Shown here piece after piece: positions 27,149-36,741 of a stretch of DNA of 64,000 bases. Numbering within the stretch: the first letter of the stretch is position 1; each line of letters begins with the position of its first letter. Origin of the DNA: Saprospiraceae bacterium (GTDB lineage: Bacteria; Bacteroidota; Bacteroidia; Chitinophagales; Saprospiraceae); assembly GCA_016715245.1 (NCBI GenBank), contig JADKAS010000001.1:310001-374000 (forward strand), in the 5' to 3' direction. The position numbers and the translations under genes were made by a program. Below the pieces are notes generated by a model. The model was not told the origin of the DNA and ran no database searches. It saw only the letters and a program-made list of their open reading frames with translations.

Positions 27149-28447
27149 TTGCATAAAAGTTTGACATTGGATTTTAATTCTGTTTTTTCAGGTTATTTAG
27201 AAAAACACACTTTTTCTGAATTTGGAAAAGAATTGCAACTTTCTTTTTTTCCGGAAATTTATGTGGTCATTCCTTGTTATGACGAAGGTGATGTTCATCC
27301 CGTTCTTCATTCTCTAAAGCACGCTTTCCAAGGTTGCGATCTATCAATCTGTGTCATTTGTGTAGTAAATTCTTCTGAGAATACCGAGATAAAAATTCTT
27401 CAAAACAATAAAATAACCATAAAAAGCATCCAGACATTTACAGAAACCATAAAGGATATAAAAAATTTTCAAGTCGCTTATATTGACGCTGCAGGTCTGC
27501 CTGTAAAGGAAGCTGGTGTCGGACTAGCGAGAAAAATTGGGATGGATGCAGTTATTTATTTTTGTAAGGAATATAGTCAGGATTCCGTTATTTTATGTCT
27601 TGATGCAGATAGTTTATGTTCAGAAAATTATTTTACAGCCATCCACAAATCTTTTATTGAACACCCGAAATGGGACGCAGCAAGCATCCATTTTGAACAT
27701 CCGATAGAGTCAAAAGAATATTCTACCATAGTCATCAAAGCTATAACAGATTACGAACTGCATTTACGTCTTTTTGTCGGGTTTCAAAAGTGGCTCAGGC
27801 TTCCTTATGCCATTCAGACCATAGGCAGCAGTATGGCGGTTAGAGCTAGTTCTTACTGTCTTTCTGGGGGAATGAATAAAAAAAAGGCTGGGGAAGATTT
27901 TTATTTTTTACACAAAATTGGTGATAAAGGTATTATGGGGGAAATATTTTCAACTACCGTCATTCCTTCACCGAGAATTTCACACAGAGTTCCTTTTGGG
28001 ACCGGAAAAGCAGTTGGCAATGTTGTTGAAAATAATGTTAACATTAAAACCTACAACCCTGACTCGTTTATCATGTTGAAAAAATTTACGGACATGATCC
28101 CATTATTGTATACACATAATTGGCCGGAACTTTCAGCAACACTTCCTACTGTTGTGGTCTCTTATTTAGAATCCATAGATATTGAAAAAAACATTAACGA
28201 ATGCAGAAAATATGTTTCTTCACAAATGGCTTTTATCAAAAGATTTTACCAATGGTTTAATGCTTTTAAACTGATGAAATATTGCCATTTTTGCAGAGAT
28301 CAGGGCATGGCGGATGTCAATGTTCTGGTGGCATTTTTTCAACTTAATAAAAACATGAATTATGTTTTATCTGAAAAAGAAGTTAATGAATCAAAAACTG
28401 CTCTTTTGATAATGCGAAAGTTTGAGAAAAAATCCGAAAACAAATAA
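27149..28447 (+). CDS. Glycosyltransferase family 2-like protein
   Basis: A 432-residue cytoplasmic protein with a GT-A type fold. EIYVVIPCYDEGD opens the nucleotide-binding half, and LCLDADSLCSENYF supplies the DxD-type acidic motif; FGTGKAVGNVVENN follows in the acceptor half. No membrane helix is evident. No ATG exists near the 5' end in frame, so TTG 27149 is the likely start, although a downstream start cannot be excluded. It is transcribed divergently from wbqC, and its stop is one base from the end of the convergent reprolysin gene. Substrate is unknown. Confidence 0.75.
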   Translation: MHKSLTLDFNSVFSGYLEKHTFSEFGKELQLSFFPEIYVVIPCYDEGDVHPVLHSLKHAFQGCDLSICVICVVNSSENTEIKILQNNKITIKSIQTFTETIKDIKNFQVAYIDAAGLPVKEAGVGLARKIGMDAVIYFCKEYSQDSVILCLDADSLCSENYFTAIHKSFIEHPKWDAASIHFEHPIESKEYSTIVIKAITDYELHLRLFVGFQKWLRLPYAIQTIGSSMAVRASSYCLSGGMNKKKAGEDFYFLHKIGDKGIMGEIFSTTVIPSPRISHRVPFGTGKAVGNVVENNVNIKTYNPDSFIMLKKFTDMIPLLYTHNWPELSATLPTVVVSYLESIDIEKNINECRKYVSSQMAFIKRFYQWFNAFKLMKYCHFCRDQGMADVNVLVAFFQLNKNMNYVLSEKEVNESKTALLIMRKFEKKSENK

Positions 28448-28448
28448 T

Positions 28449-31400
28449 TTATATTTTAATAAATTTTGTGTGATAGATTTTTGTTTTGTTTTTTATTATC
28501 AATACATACATGCCTGGTGTAAGATGTGCTACGGACACTTGACTTTTGTTTTTATCCTGTTCATCTACCTGACATAAAATGGTTCTGCCATTGATATCTG
28601 TAATGGAAATATCATTATGGGTAAAGCTGAAATCTTTTGATGCAACAACCAGTTTTTCTGATACCGGATTGGGGTATACGGTTAATTCAAAAGATTTACC
28701 TTCGTTTTCAACATATGAATAAATGATTTCAACATCATTTGTTGTAATACAATTATTGCTGTCTTTGACTCTGATCGTATAAATGCCCTTAGGGACATTT
28801 GTGAATTCAGATACAGTGACATATACAAATCCCCCGTCGACACTATAAGTATAGGGTGGAGTACCTCCTGATGCGAGAATGTTGAACGTATCTTTGCGGA
28901 CTTCAAATTCCATTTTCAGGCTGTCAGGCTGGGTGATTTCGACTAGCTGCATCAATGAATCCTGTAAAGCATCTTTCACCTTTATGGTGTATACACCTGC
29001 CGGAAGTCCGGTGAAAATATTGGCACTGCCCGGTATATTTTCATTATAACTGTATAAAAACGGTGGAGTGCCGTTATCAGGTATGACAGTAATTTTTCCG
29101 GGAAATCCAAAACACAATGGTTTTTCAATACTAATATTCAAACTTTCCAAAATACTTATGGTAAATGTAATTTCTGATAAACATCCGTTTTGATCCTTTG
29201 TTTGTAATACATAATCACCATTTGGTAAATCAAAAGTAAAAGTATCCAAACTAAAAGGACCTGAGTTTAAACTGTATTCATATGGAGGATTTCCTCCAAT
29301 ACTGGAATAAAAAACGTTTCTTCTGTTTGATGCCACGTTTGTTATTAAAGGATCGGGAGAAAAAATTTCAACATCTGTTTTAATTGTTTTACCGCCCGCA
29401 TCTTTAATTTCCGCTTTATTTAAACCGGACGAAACTTTAATGTCAGAAGCAGTGTACGCAATATTATTGATGACATAAACATAAGGCGGTATTCCTCCAG
29501 AAACAAAAAAGATCAGATCTGTACTGTCATCCGAACATAACAGATTCTCCAGATAGGAAATGCTGTCAATAAAAAGTTCAGGAATAAATAAAGCTACGGT
29601 ATCAAAGGCAAGGCAATTGTTTACATCTCTAACAACAGTCCTGTAATTGTTATTCTGCGCCATTGGCAAAATGTTATCGTTACCAAATACATTTCCATCA
29701 AAAGAATACTGACGTGTAAAACCTGCTCCTCCGGTACTGTTGATCATTATATCATAATTATTTACAACCGTTTGATTTATGAGCAAGTCAGGTTGTGAAA
29801 CTTTTATTTTATTGCTGACGGTTTCAATTTGGTTTGCATCGCGAAAAACAAATTGATATTCTCCTGCGGGTAAAATTATTTTTTGATCCGAAACCGCTTT
29901 GAAATTATTTTCATTTACCAGCGAATATTCAAAGGGGCCATTGCCATTTTCAAAGAAACAATTCAAAATCGTTTCCTCTCCTGCACATCGGATGTCATTC
30001 TGAATTTCAACCCATCCTTTAAATTCTGAACTCTGAAGAATCTGAATAGAAAAGGTTTTTGGGGATGACCACTGTGTGTCATTTCCAATCATAAAAACAA
30101 AAGAATCCGTGGTTTCTTCATCGCCGCTATGTTCATAAAACAATCTTCCCGATATAATATCTTCAGTCGTAAAAATGTCGCCGGGGTTTATAATGGTGGT
30201 ATTGCCGTTAATCATTGTTTTCAGCGTTCCAGAGTTGGGCTCTTGAATCAAGATATAGACAAAAGGTTTAACATCCTCGTAATCTATGTCGAGATGACTC
30301 TTCGAAATGTTTTTTAACTGTGATTTATTTACTATCAGTGTGTTGTTTCGCAAAAAGTCTTTGGTGTATAAAACTCTGGTATCATGGTTGAAAACAAAAG
30401 TTGGAGACCACGGTATATCAAAACAGGAAGTTATAGATTTTACTCTCCAGAAATACAATTTTTTAGCGGCAAAAAACCGAAAATCGTTTTTCACGGTGAC
30501 AAATTGCAGCGTAACTGAATCAACAAAAGATGGGCTCGTCGAAATCTGAAGAATATAATTTTGAACAGGGTCTTCCTGCCATTGCAGATAGGTCAGGGTG
30601 TTGGCCCCACTGAATTGTTGTCCGTTTGCCGGATTGTACAATTGCAAAGATTGGTGTTGGTCCCGTCTGACAATCAAAACGATTGTATCTGTGAAAGAAT
30701 ATGGGGTATCGTTAATCTGATAGATAATAGGATACTTACCATCATTTACTTGTTCCGTCAGAAATATTTTAAAAGAATCTCTTGCCGGAAGGTTGGTAAT
30801 ATTTTGTGGAAATTGAAAAGTAAATCCCGCAGGAAATTCTAATACTTCAAAAGTAACATTATGGGAAAATCCCATAATGCCGGACGATAAATTAAATGGG
30901 ACATTAATTGAATCGCTGCAGACCTCAACTGAAACAAAGTCCGGCACATAATTTATAGAACTTTCTATTTTGAAATTCAGATTAGAGACATCAAAAAAGA
31001 TATTGTCTGATCCTGCGACCATAACTCTGGCGGTTTTGGACGGATGATTGGGAACAATAACTTTTGCAACACCATTGTTAGGTACTGCTTTCGCAAGTAA
31101 TATAGGATAAGACGAACCTCCGTCAACAGAAAGGAAAATATCAATAAATGAGCAGGAAACAGGAGGTGAAGTCGTTCCTGCAACATTCCAGGTAACTTCA
31201 GCAGTATCTCCTACTTGCCAGATGACATCATCGATATTTGGTTTGATTACCAAAAACGGAGATGATGTCGCTATCGTATTTACAGTTACATTAATCTCAT
31301 CTGTACAACCTGCAGATAAACTGTTGTCTCTTACAGTACCTCTGAAATTCATTGTTCTCGCCACTGATGGTAAAACTTCCCATTGGCCATATTTATTTTT

Positions 31401-32861
31401 CAAATCCGGAAAATATCGAATGGGAGAAGTTGAAGGTGAAATGGATCTGAACATCGGGCCAGTTGTACTTGTCGCTCTTGGTGGCATCTGAGCCACCTGA
31501 TTGTTCATTTGTTCCCAGCAATAGGTTAAGATGTCGTTTTCAGTATCCTGACCATTCCCTTTAAGGAAAAAGGAAGTAGATGCGGGAATAGTATAGGTTG
31601 ATTTTTCAATGGATAAGGTTGGTCGGGTATTTCCTACTACCTCAATTACACCACAAGTGGGTCTGTTTTGAATAAAATCGGAAATTTCCGATAGACTTAT
31701 TCCGTGAAAGTAATCATTGCTTTTGTTTTGAACATCAGGAGGACATATACCAGCGTAACCCATAATGGTGCTGCCACTTCCAGGCTCCACAGCTGTTGTA
31801 TTATTCCTGTTGCAATTGTTGTTTTGTGTATGATTTGCTCCAAACTGATGTCCCATTTCATGGGCAACATAGTCAATAAAAAAGCCATCACCTACTGGGT
31901 TTGGGTTACCGGTAACACCTTGTGCTTTTCTGTTATTACTGCACACGGATCCAAGAGAAGCTATCCCTCCTTCACCAGTGCCGAAAACATGTCCTATGTC
32001 GTAATTTGTTTTTCCAATGATCTGATCCACCGTGGTTTGATTTTCACCAAGCATCACTGAAGTATCATCATTTGTATAAGGATCAGAATTTGCATTTAAA
32101 AATATCAGCTTATCTACATTATCAACCAGTTTAAAAAACAATCCGGCTTCACGACGATACACCATATTGATTCTTGTGACGCCGGTATTATAGGCTGCCA
32201 ACACTTTTTCTTTGGTCCCGCCATGAAAATTTGCATACTCACCTGTGCAGGCCAATGCAAGACGAAAGGTATGCAGTTTGCAATCACCTGTACGATTTTG
32301 GATAACAGCAGATTTAATGATTTCTTCGTCAATTTCAATATGATCTTCCGGCTGCTTACAGAAAAACCTTTTGTCTTTACCATCAAGATCTTTTTTATAA
32401 TAAACAAGGTAATTGTTTCTGTCATGCAAAGATGGAGGATCAACATAATACGTTTTGCCATCCTCAGTGATGACCATACAATTGACACCAAAAGGAGAAA
32501 CACTCATAGCAATAAGCTGATTGTTATTTTGGGTATCATGTCCATAATAACTAAAAAATCCGGGAAATTTTTCTGAAGTATTTGGATGTAAAACAGGCGT
32601 TTGGGCTAATTGAAAAGAATGAAATTTTCCTTCAGGACTCGGGATGTCAAGAGTTATATGATGTAAAGACGATGATATCACTTCCTGGTACAAACCAGCA
32701 AAATCCAAAGATACCTGGAAATACTCTTTTGGTTTTATTTGCCAGTTTTCTTGTAATTTACTTTTTGTTTGTAGTAATGACCAATAGTTTTGAGATGATT
32801 GACCCGAAATAAATTGGGCACTTATACAGAAAACAAAAACTATTTTGATAAAGGTTTTCAC
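28449..32861 (-). CDS. Large secreted reprolysin-like (M12B) metallopeptidase with SprB repeats and T9SS sorting domain
   Basis: A 1470-residue exported protein. Signal peptide 1-20 (ISGQ), propeptide-like region to about 190, then a zinc peptidase domain with HEMGHQFGANH (residues 334-344; H334, E335, H338, H344) as in reprolysin-type M12B enzymes. Beyond it are immunoglobulin/fibronectin-like beta domains, a cadherin-like segment and a string of SprB-type repeats (GGIPPYVYVIN, GGNPPYEYSLN, GTPPFLYSYN, GGTPPYTYSVDGG). The C-terminus (ELTVYPNPVSEKLVV to HTKFIKI) is a type A T9SS sorting signal. It is probably anchored or released at the cell surface and degrades proteins. The active site looks intact. 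Confidence 0.92.
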   Translation of the reverse strand: MKTFIKIVFVFCISAQFISGQSSQNYWSLLQTKSKLQENWQIKPKEYFQVSLDFAGLYQEVISSSLHHITLDIPSPEGKFHSFQLAQTPVLHPNTSEKFPGFFSYYGHDTQNNNQLIAMSVSPFGVNCMVITEDGKTYYVDPPSLHDRNNYLVYYKKDLDGKDKRFFCKQPEDHIEIDEEIIKSAVIQNRTGDCKLHTFRLALACTGEYANFHGGTKEKVLAAYNTGVTRINMVYRREAGLFFKLVDNVDKLIFLNANSDPYTNDDTSVMLGENQTTVDQIIGKTNYDIGHVFGTGEGGIASLGSVCSNNRKAQGVTGNPNPVGDGFFIDYVAHEMGHQFGANHTQNNNCNRNNTTAVEPGSGSTIMGYAGICPPDVQNKSNDYFHGISLSEISDFIQNRPTCGVIEVVGNTRPTLSIEKSTYTIPASTSFFLKGNGQDTENDILTYCWEQMNNQVAQMPPRATSTTGPMFRSISPSTSPIRYFPDLKNKYGQWEVLPSVARTMNFRGTVRDNSLSAGCTDEINVTVNTIATSSPFLVIKPNIDDVIWQVGDTAEVTWNVAGTTSPPVSCSFIDIFLSVDGGSSYPILLAKAVPNNGVAKVIVPNHPSKTARVMVAGSDNIFFDVSNLNFKIESSINYVPDFVSVEVCSDSINVPFNLSSGIMGFSHNVTFEVLEFPAGFTFQFPQNITNLPARDSFKIFLTEQVNDGKYPIIYQINDTPYSFTDTIVLIVRRDQHQSLQLYNPANGQQFSGANTLTYLQWQEDPVQNYILQISTSPSFVDSVTLQFVTVKNDFRFFAAKKLYFWRVKSITSCFDIPWSPTFVFNHDTRVLYTKDFLRNNTLIVNKSQLKNISKSHLDIDYEDVKPFVYILIQEPNSGTLKTMINGNTTIINPGDIFTTEDIISGRLFYEHSGDEETTDSFVFMIGNDTQWSSPKTFSIQILQSSEFKGWVEIQNDIRCAGEETILNCFFENGNGPFEYSLVNENNFKAVSDQKIILPAGEYQFVFRDANQIETVSNKIKVSQPDLLINQTVVNNYDIMINSTGGAGFTRQYSFDGNVFGNDNILPMAQNNNYRTVVRDVNNCLAFDTVALFIPELFIDSISYLENLLCSDDSTDLIFFVSGGIPPYVYVINNIAYTASDIKVSSGLNKAEIKDAGGKTIKTDVEIFSPDPLITNVASNRRNVFYSSIGGNPPYEYSLNSGPFSLDTFTFDLPNGDYVLQTKDQNGCLSEITFTISILESLNISIEKPLCFGFPGKITVIPDNGTPPFLYSYNENIPGSANIFTGLPAGVYTIKVKDALQDSLMQLVEITQPDSLKMEFEVRKDTFNILASGGTPPYTYSVDGGFVYVTVSEFTNVPKGIYTIRVKDSNNCITTNDVEIIYSYVENEGKSFELTVYPNPVSEKLVVASKDFSFTHNDISITDINGRTILCQVDEQDKNKSQVSVAHLTPGMYVLIIKNKTKIYHTKFIKI

Positions 32862-32981
32862 GAGATAAAATTTTTGTAAATATACAAATGATTTTCAGAA
32901 CAGAAATGAGTAAAATAGTTAATATTAATTATCAAGACATTTTTAATAATATCCTGGTAATTTCAAAGCCTAAAAAACACA

Positions 32982-33433
32982 TTATATCAGTTTTCGGCAG
33001 GTCAGCCAATCCTCCAGAAATTCAACTTGATTTTTTTTGTAAAAACGGATGGCAGGTTCATTCCAGTCTAAAACTTGCCATTTCAGCATAGTACAATTTC
33101 TTTTTTTTGCCTCATCGATGTAAGCGTCAAAAAGTATTTGTCCTATTCCGGCATTTCTGTATTCGGTAAGGATGTAAAAATCTTCCAGATACAACATTTT
33201 GCCTTTCAGGTTGAAAATCCTTCGTAATACAAAGTCATTCCCACGGTTTTTCCGTTTTCTGCGACAGCAAAGTGTCCGGCAATGATGCCATCTTCAAAAG
33301 CTTTGTAATAATTTTCTAAGGTAGCGATTACAGCCTCCGGTTCTTTTTCAAAAATGGCAAGTTGAACCACCATGTCATAGACGACAGGAATATCTTTTTT
33401 CTTCCAGGGAATTATGGTAAAAATTTTATTCAA
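32982..33433 (-). pseudogene. GNAT-family N-acetyltransferase, frameshifted
   Basis: Two adjacent reading frames (33206-33433 and 32982-33197) together make one GNAT protein of about 150 residues. The first ends MTLYYEGFST then stop; the second starts MLYLEDFYILTEYRNAGIG, where the acetyl-CoA loop YRNAGIG belongs. Adding one G in ACCTGAAAGG (coding strand, about 33206-33214) gives FSTWKGKMLYLEDF, the expected diamine-acetyltransferase-like sequence, and total length is one base short of a full codon count. The gene follows the DUF6427 gene by one base. It is either inactive or affected by a sequencing error. Confidence 0.88.
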
Positions 33434-33434
33434 C

Positions 33435-34409
33435 CTATAAGATTAAAATATTGTACTGAATAAAAATTAAACATGCCAATAACAATAAATGAATAATTTC
33501 AGAGGTGGTCACAGATTTAAATTCGCTGATTCTGAGACCGAATAAGGTGCCAAGAGGTAATGCCATCATAAACATATCCATAGAGTCATTATTGTAAAAA
33601 AGCAAGGCAGCAATCCCGTAAAATAACATCAGAACGTAGAATAACTCGATTTTTTTCCTCGTTAGAATACTTTTTTTACTCATGAGGTCAGTATATTGTA
33701 AAAATACAAAAATCAAAATGACTATATAAGCTGAAATTGAGATAACAAGTTGTTGGGGAATTATATTTTTCAGGAAAGACAACTGAATAAACTGAAAAGC
33801 AAAATTATGTTGTATGGTTCCTGAAACCAAATACTGGATTCCAAAGACCAGAATATATGATGCAGAAACTCCGGCCAGATATTGTATATTGCCGAAAGAT
33901 TTTAGTGGTTTCATTGCGTAAAATCCAATAAATCCAAATAAGATAGTGAAAAGATATGGCGGATATATAAGTCCTGCAATGGTTAAAAAAAATCCTGAAT
34001 TGAATAAATAGTGCCTTATATCCACTTGTTTTGTTGATTCAACAATGTTGAATATACCAATGATTAAAAATAAATTTGCTGATAGAACCGGACTGAGCGC
34101 CAGGCTTTCTTTTGACAACGATATTAAAAGCACATAAAATAATCCTGCAAAAAGAGTAGTTTCACGACCTAATTTATGTGTGCTCGCTATAGTGTTGATA
34201 AATATGGATTGAATCCATAATACAATTATAGCGATTATATTTTGTAATAAAATCGAAGGGAAAAAGTTGAGGATGTTTTGGTGCAACCATGAAACAGAAA
34301 CTGAAACATTAGGCTGTGCTTCGATAAAACAATGATGTCTTATCAAAATGATGTACATTAAAAGAAAAATATGATTGAAAGCGTAATGATTTCTGAATAA
34401 ACCTAACAA
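33435..34409 (-). CDS. DUF6427 family integral membrane protein
   Basis: A 324-residue polytopic inner-membrane protein with about nine hydrophobic helices and the short N-terminal LGLFRNHYAF, typical of the Bacteroidota DUF6427 family. Function is unknown; in this lineage it is a common single-copy gene. The frameshifted GNAT gene begins one base downstream and is probably on the same mRNA. Confidence 0.75.
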   Translation of the reverse strand: MLGLFRNHYAFNHIFLLMYIILIRHHCFIEAQPNVSVSVSWLHQNILNFFPSILLQNIIAIIVLWIQSIFINTIASTHKLGRETTLFAGLFYVLLISLSKESLALSPVLSANLFLIIGIFNIVESTKQVDIRHYLFNSGFFLTIAGLIYPPYLFTILFGFIGFYAMKPLKSFGNIQYLAGVSASYILVFGIQYLVSGTIQHNFAFQFIQLSFLKNIIPQQLVISISAYIVILIFVFLQYTDLMSKKSILTRKKIELFYVLMLFYGIAALLFYNNDSMDMFMMALPLGTLFGLRISEFKSVTTSEIIHLLLLACLIFIQYNILIL

Positions 34410-34515
34410 AACGAATATTTAATTTTCTGAAGTAAAGGGAAGTATTCAACGCAAAAATAATAAATCTTTTTATTTGTGTGAATTCTTTTACAAACATTCA
34501 ACTTCAGACCATATA

Positions 34516-34890
34516 TTAAAGATTGTTTCGGTTAACAATCGTTATCATATTATTTTCATCTTCTGAATAACCATAATCATAACAAAACTTGATTGTTTTT
34601 CCTGACCTCGTCACAAATTCTTCGGTCAGAAATGGAAATTTATAGCCTTCAGAAAGTAATTTGAGTTTTGAAATTTTTGTCGCTTTTCCCTTTTTAAGAT
34701 TTTGTAATATCCTGCGATTCTGACGTAGAATATTATTGATGTTTTTCATACATTTGTTTTGGTCACAATTTAATTTATTGAAATGAGCCGTTCTGCACTG
34801 ATCACTGCAAAATTTTTTATCTCTGCGACCTATAATTTTTTCCCCACATTCAGGACAAGTGGCTTTTTGAACACTTACAGTGAATTCCAT
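34516..34890 (-). CDS. Small zinc-ribbon protein
   Basis: A 124-residue protein whose N-terminus carries CPECGEKIIGRRDKKFCSDQC, a four-Cys zinc ribbon similar to the DUF2116 type, followed by a basic helical segment (LRQNRRILQNLKKGKATK) and a small C-terminal domain. It may bind nucleic acid; no function is known. It has a well-formed promoter on the minus strand (34908-34937). Confidence 0.7.
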   Translation of the reverse strand: MEFTVSVQKATCPECGEKIIGRRDKKFCSDQCRTAHFNKLNCDQNKCMKNINNILRQNRRILQNLKKGKATKISKLKLLSEGYKFPFLTEEFVTRSGKTIKFCYDYGYSEDENNMITIVNRNNL

Positions 34891-34907
34891 AACAATAGTT
34901 TTTCGAA

Positions 34908-34937
34908 CAAAAATATATAACTTTTAAAACACCCAAA
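34908..34937 (-). promoter_or_regulatory. Promoter (TTTG-N18-TATTTTTG) for the zinc-ribbon gene
   Basis: On the minus strand, TTTG (34937-34934) and TATTTTTG (34915-34908) are separated by 18 bases. The start codon at 34890 lies about 12 bases after the expected transcription start. Confidence 0.55.
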
Positions 34938-35069
34938 TAAAAAATATTAACTTTAATATTAATTTAAGAATTCAAAGGAAGATAATCCTTTCAATTTCAG
35001 CCCTGCAGGTTTCTTTCTTTTGAACGAAACGTAACAAACACCATGCAACTTCGCTGTTTGGATAATTTT

Positions 35070-35077
35070 TAACTTTG
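35070..35077 (+). promoter_or_regulatory. -7 box (TAACTTTG) for the DUF6495 gene
   Basis: Perfect TAnnTTTG match 13 bases before the ATG at 35091. No good -33 element at standard spacing. Confidence 0.45.
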
Positions 35078-35090
35078 CAAAAAAAGAATT

Positions 35091-35558
35091 ATGAAACCAT
35101 ACAGGATTCTCAGTAATGAAGAATTAGAAATTTTGAAACCTGAATTTGTAAAGTATTTAGTGTCTCAGGGCATTCCTGCAGAAGAGTGGGAAAAATGGAA
35201 AATAGCGGATATAGAAAAAACAAAATTGATGATTGAAAGCTTTAGCGAGTTTATTTATTTTTCAATCCTGCAAAAAACAAGATATGTACATAAAGTTGTA
35301 GATCAGGGAAGGCAATTTATCCGTTGTAATGATAATGAATTTGATTTGATATGGATTCAATATCAAGAATCGTATAATGATAAAGAAGATCTTTTGTCCG
35401 AAAGTAACAGGGAAAAATTTGAAATAGTTAAAGGAAAAAAAGTGTATTCAATGCCAAAAAATGATGAAATTTTCGGTTTATTTCTACAAGGCTTTCGATT
35501 GGTGTTGCAAAAAGATGAAAATTTTGCGGATAAACTCTTTGGAGTTTTTTACGTCTGA
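35091..35558 (+). CDS. DUF6495 family protein
   Basis: A 155-residue cytoplasmic protein matching a Bacteroidota-restricted family. Typical segments are YRILSNEELEILKPEFVKYL, IPAEEWEKWK and GFRLVLQKDENFADKLFGVFY. Full length for the family. No known function and no catalytic motif visible. Confidence 0.75.
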   Translation: MKPYRILSNEELEILKPEFVKYLVSQGIPAEEWEKWKIADIEKTKLMIESFSEFIYFSILQKTRYVHKVVDQGRQFIRCNDNEFDLIWIQYQESYNDKEDLLSESNREKFEIVKGKKVYSMPKNDEIFGLFLQGFRLVLQKDENFADKLFGVFYV

Positions 35559-35638
35559 GATGTCTTTCCATAAGCGGAGTATACAGCTGATATGAATGTA
35601 TTCTTTTTAATTTGAGATACATTTAAAACAATACGCAT

Positions 35639-35646
35639 TATCTTTG
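35639..35646 (+). promoter_or_regulatory. -7 box (TATCTTTG) for the cobalamin adenosyltransferase gene
   Basis: Perfect TAnnTTTG match. It overlaps the region just ahead of a GTG at 35649, so transcription would begin after that GTG. This decides for the ATG at 35682 as the translation start. Confidence 0.45.
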
Positions 35647-35681
35647 TCGTGGCAGAATCTAAAACCATATTAATAGAGTTT

Positions 35682-36233
35682 ATGAAAATTTATACAAAAA
35701 CAGGAGATAAAGGAACAACAGGACTTTTTGGTGGTAAAAGAGTCTCAAAGGATGATATCCGTATTGAGGCTTATGGCACGTTGGATGAGGTAAATTCATT
35801 TTTAGGACAATTAAATGCTTCTTTTGAGATTAAAGAATATAATTTATTACTACTAAAAGTACAAAACCGTCTATTTGATATGGGCAGTCATCTGGCCAGT
35901 GATCCGGAAAAAAATGTCCTTCCATCGGGAATTGGGGAAGAGGATATTTATGAATTGGAAAAGGCAATGGACAATATGGAATCTTTTTTGCCGCCACTTA
36001 AAAACTTCATTTTGCCTGGAGGACATCCGGTTGTGGCCATGGCTCATATTTGCAGAACCGTCTGCCGTCGGGCAGAAAGAAGAGTGATATCCTTACATAG
36101 TATTTCTCCTGCAGATGAAAATATCATTCGTTTTTTAAATCGTCTTTCTGATTTTTTATTTGTTTTTTCCCGTTTTCTAAGTTTTCAATTCAATGTTCCC
36201 GAGGTGATTTGGTCTTCAGGCTCCAAAAACTAA
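35682..36233 (+). CDS. Cob(I)yrinic acid a,c-diamide / cob(I)alamin adenosyltransferase, PduO type
   Basis: A 183-residue enzyme that transfers adenosyl from ATP to cob(I)alamin to form coenzyme B12, needed here perhaps for methylmalonyl-CoA mutase in propionate metabolism. The start MKIYTKTGDKGTTGLFGG is the classic PduO N-terminus with the ATP loop, and CRTVCRRAERRV holds the conserved Arg and Glu of the active site. The track-like upstream extension to GTG 35649 lies before the expected transcript and is excluded. A DUF4442 gene and a NadR-like kinase gene follow on the same strand with small gaps. Confidence 0.93.
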   Translation: MKIYTKTGDKGTTGLFGGKRVSKDDIRIEAYGTLDEVNSFLGQLNASFEIKEYNLLLLKVQNRLFDMGSHLASDPEKNVLPSGIGEEDIYELEKAMDNMESFLPPLKNFILPGGHPVVAMAHICRTVCRRAERRVISLHSISPADENIIRFLNRLSDFLFVFSRFLSFQFNVPEVIWSSGSKN

Positions 36234-36267
36234 TCCTGAATTCAAAAAAGACAGTCAAAGATAAAGT

Positions 36268-36735
36268 ATGAAAAAATTAACATTTAAAGTAAATAACAGG
36301 TTTTGGTTTTTTTTGTTTACGTTAAAAAAACTTCCCAGCCTTTGGTTTTGGGGAATCAGGGTTATACAATGTAATGAAAAATCTTGCTCTATTAAAATTG
36401 GTTATTCGTGGTTTACAAAAAATCCATTTAAATCTATTTATTTTTCAGCATTATCAGGTGCCGGAGAACTATCGACAGGATTGTTGGTTCAGAATAAAGT
36501 AAATGAGGTTGGCCATACTTCCATGTTGGTAATAAAAGCAGAGAGTTATTTTTTGAAAAAAGCAACCGGAAATATTTTATTTACATGTGAAGAAGGGGAT
36601 AAAGTAAATGATGCATTTCAAAGTTTACGAAAATCAGGTGATAGTTTATATTTGGTACTGCATAGTAAAGGATATAATGAAGATGGAGTAGAGGTGGCAA
36701 ATTTTTCATTTACATGGGCATTGAAAAAAAGATAA
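36268..36735 (+). CDS. DUF4442 hotdog-fold protein
   Basis: A 155-residue protein of the DUF4442 family. LPSLWFWGIRVIQ, YSWFTKNPFKSIYFSAL and AGELSTGLL match the family, which has the hotdog fold of thioesterases and is thought to act on acyl thioesters. No catalytic assignment is certain. The gene sits 34 bases after the cobalamin adenosyltransferase gene and 6 bases before the next, so the three form an operon. Confidence 0.8.
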   Translation: MKKLTFKVNNRFWFFLFTLKKLPSLWFWGIRVIQCNEKSCSIKIGYSWFTKNPFKSIYFSALSGAGELSTGLLVQNKVNEVGHTSMLVIKAESYFLKKATGNILFTCEEGDKVNDAFQSLRKSGDSLYLVLHSKGYNEDGVEVANFSFTWALKKR

Positions 36736-36741
36736 AATTTT

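Noticed and set aside
34309..34497. 62-codon minus-strand frame
   Set aside because: Overlaps the 5' end of the DUF6427 gene in another frame and has no domain or promoter.
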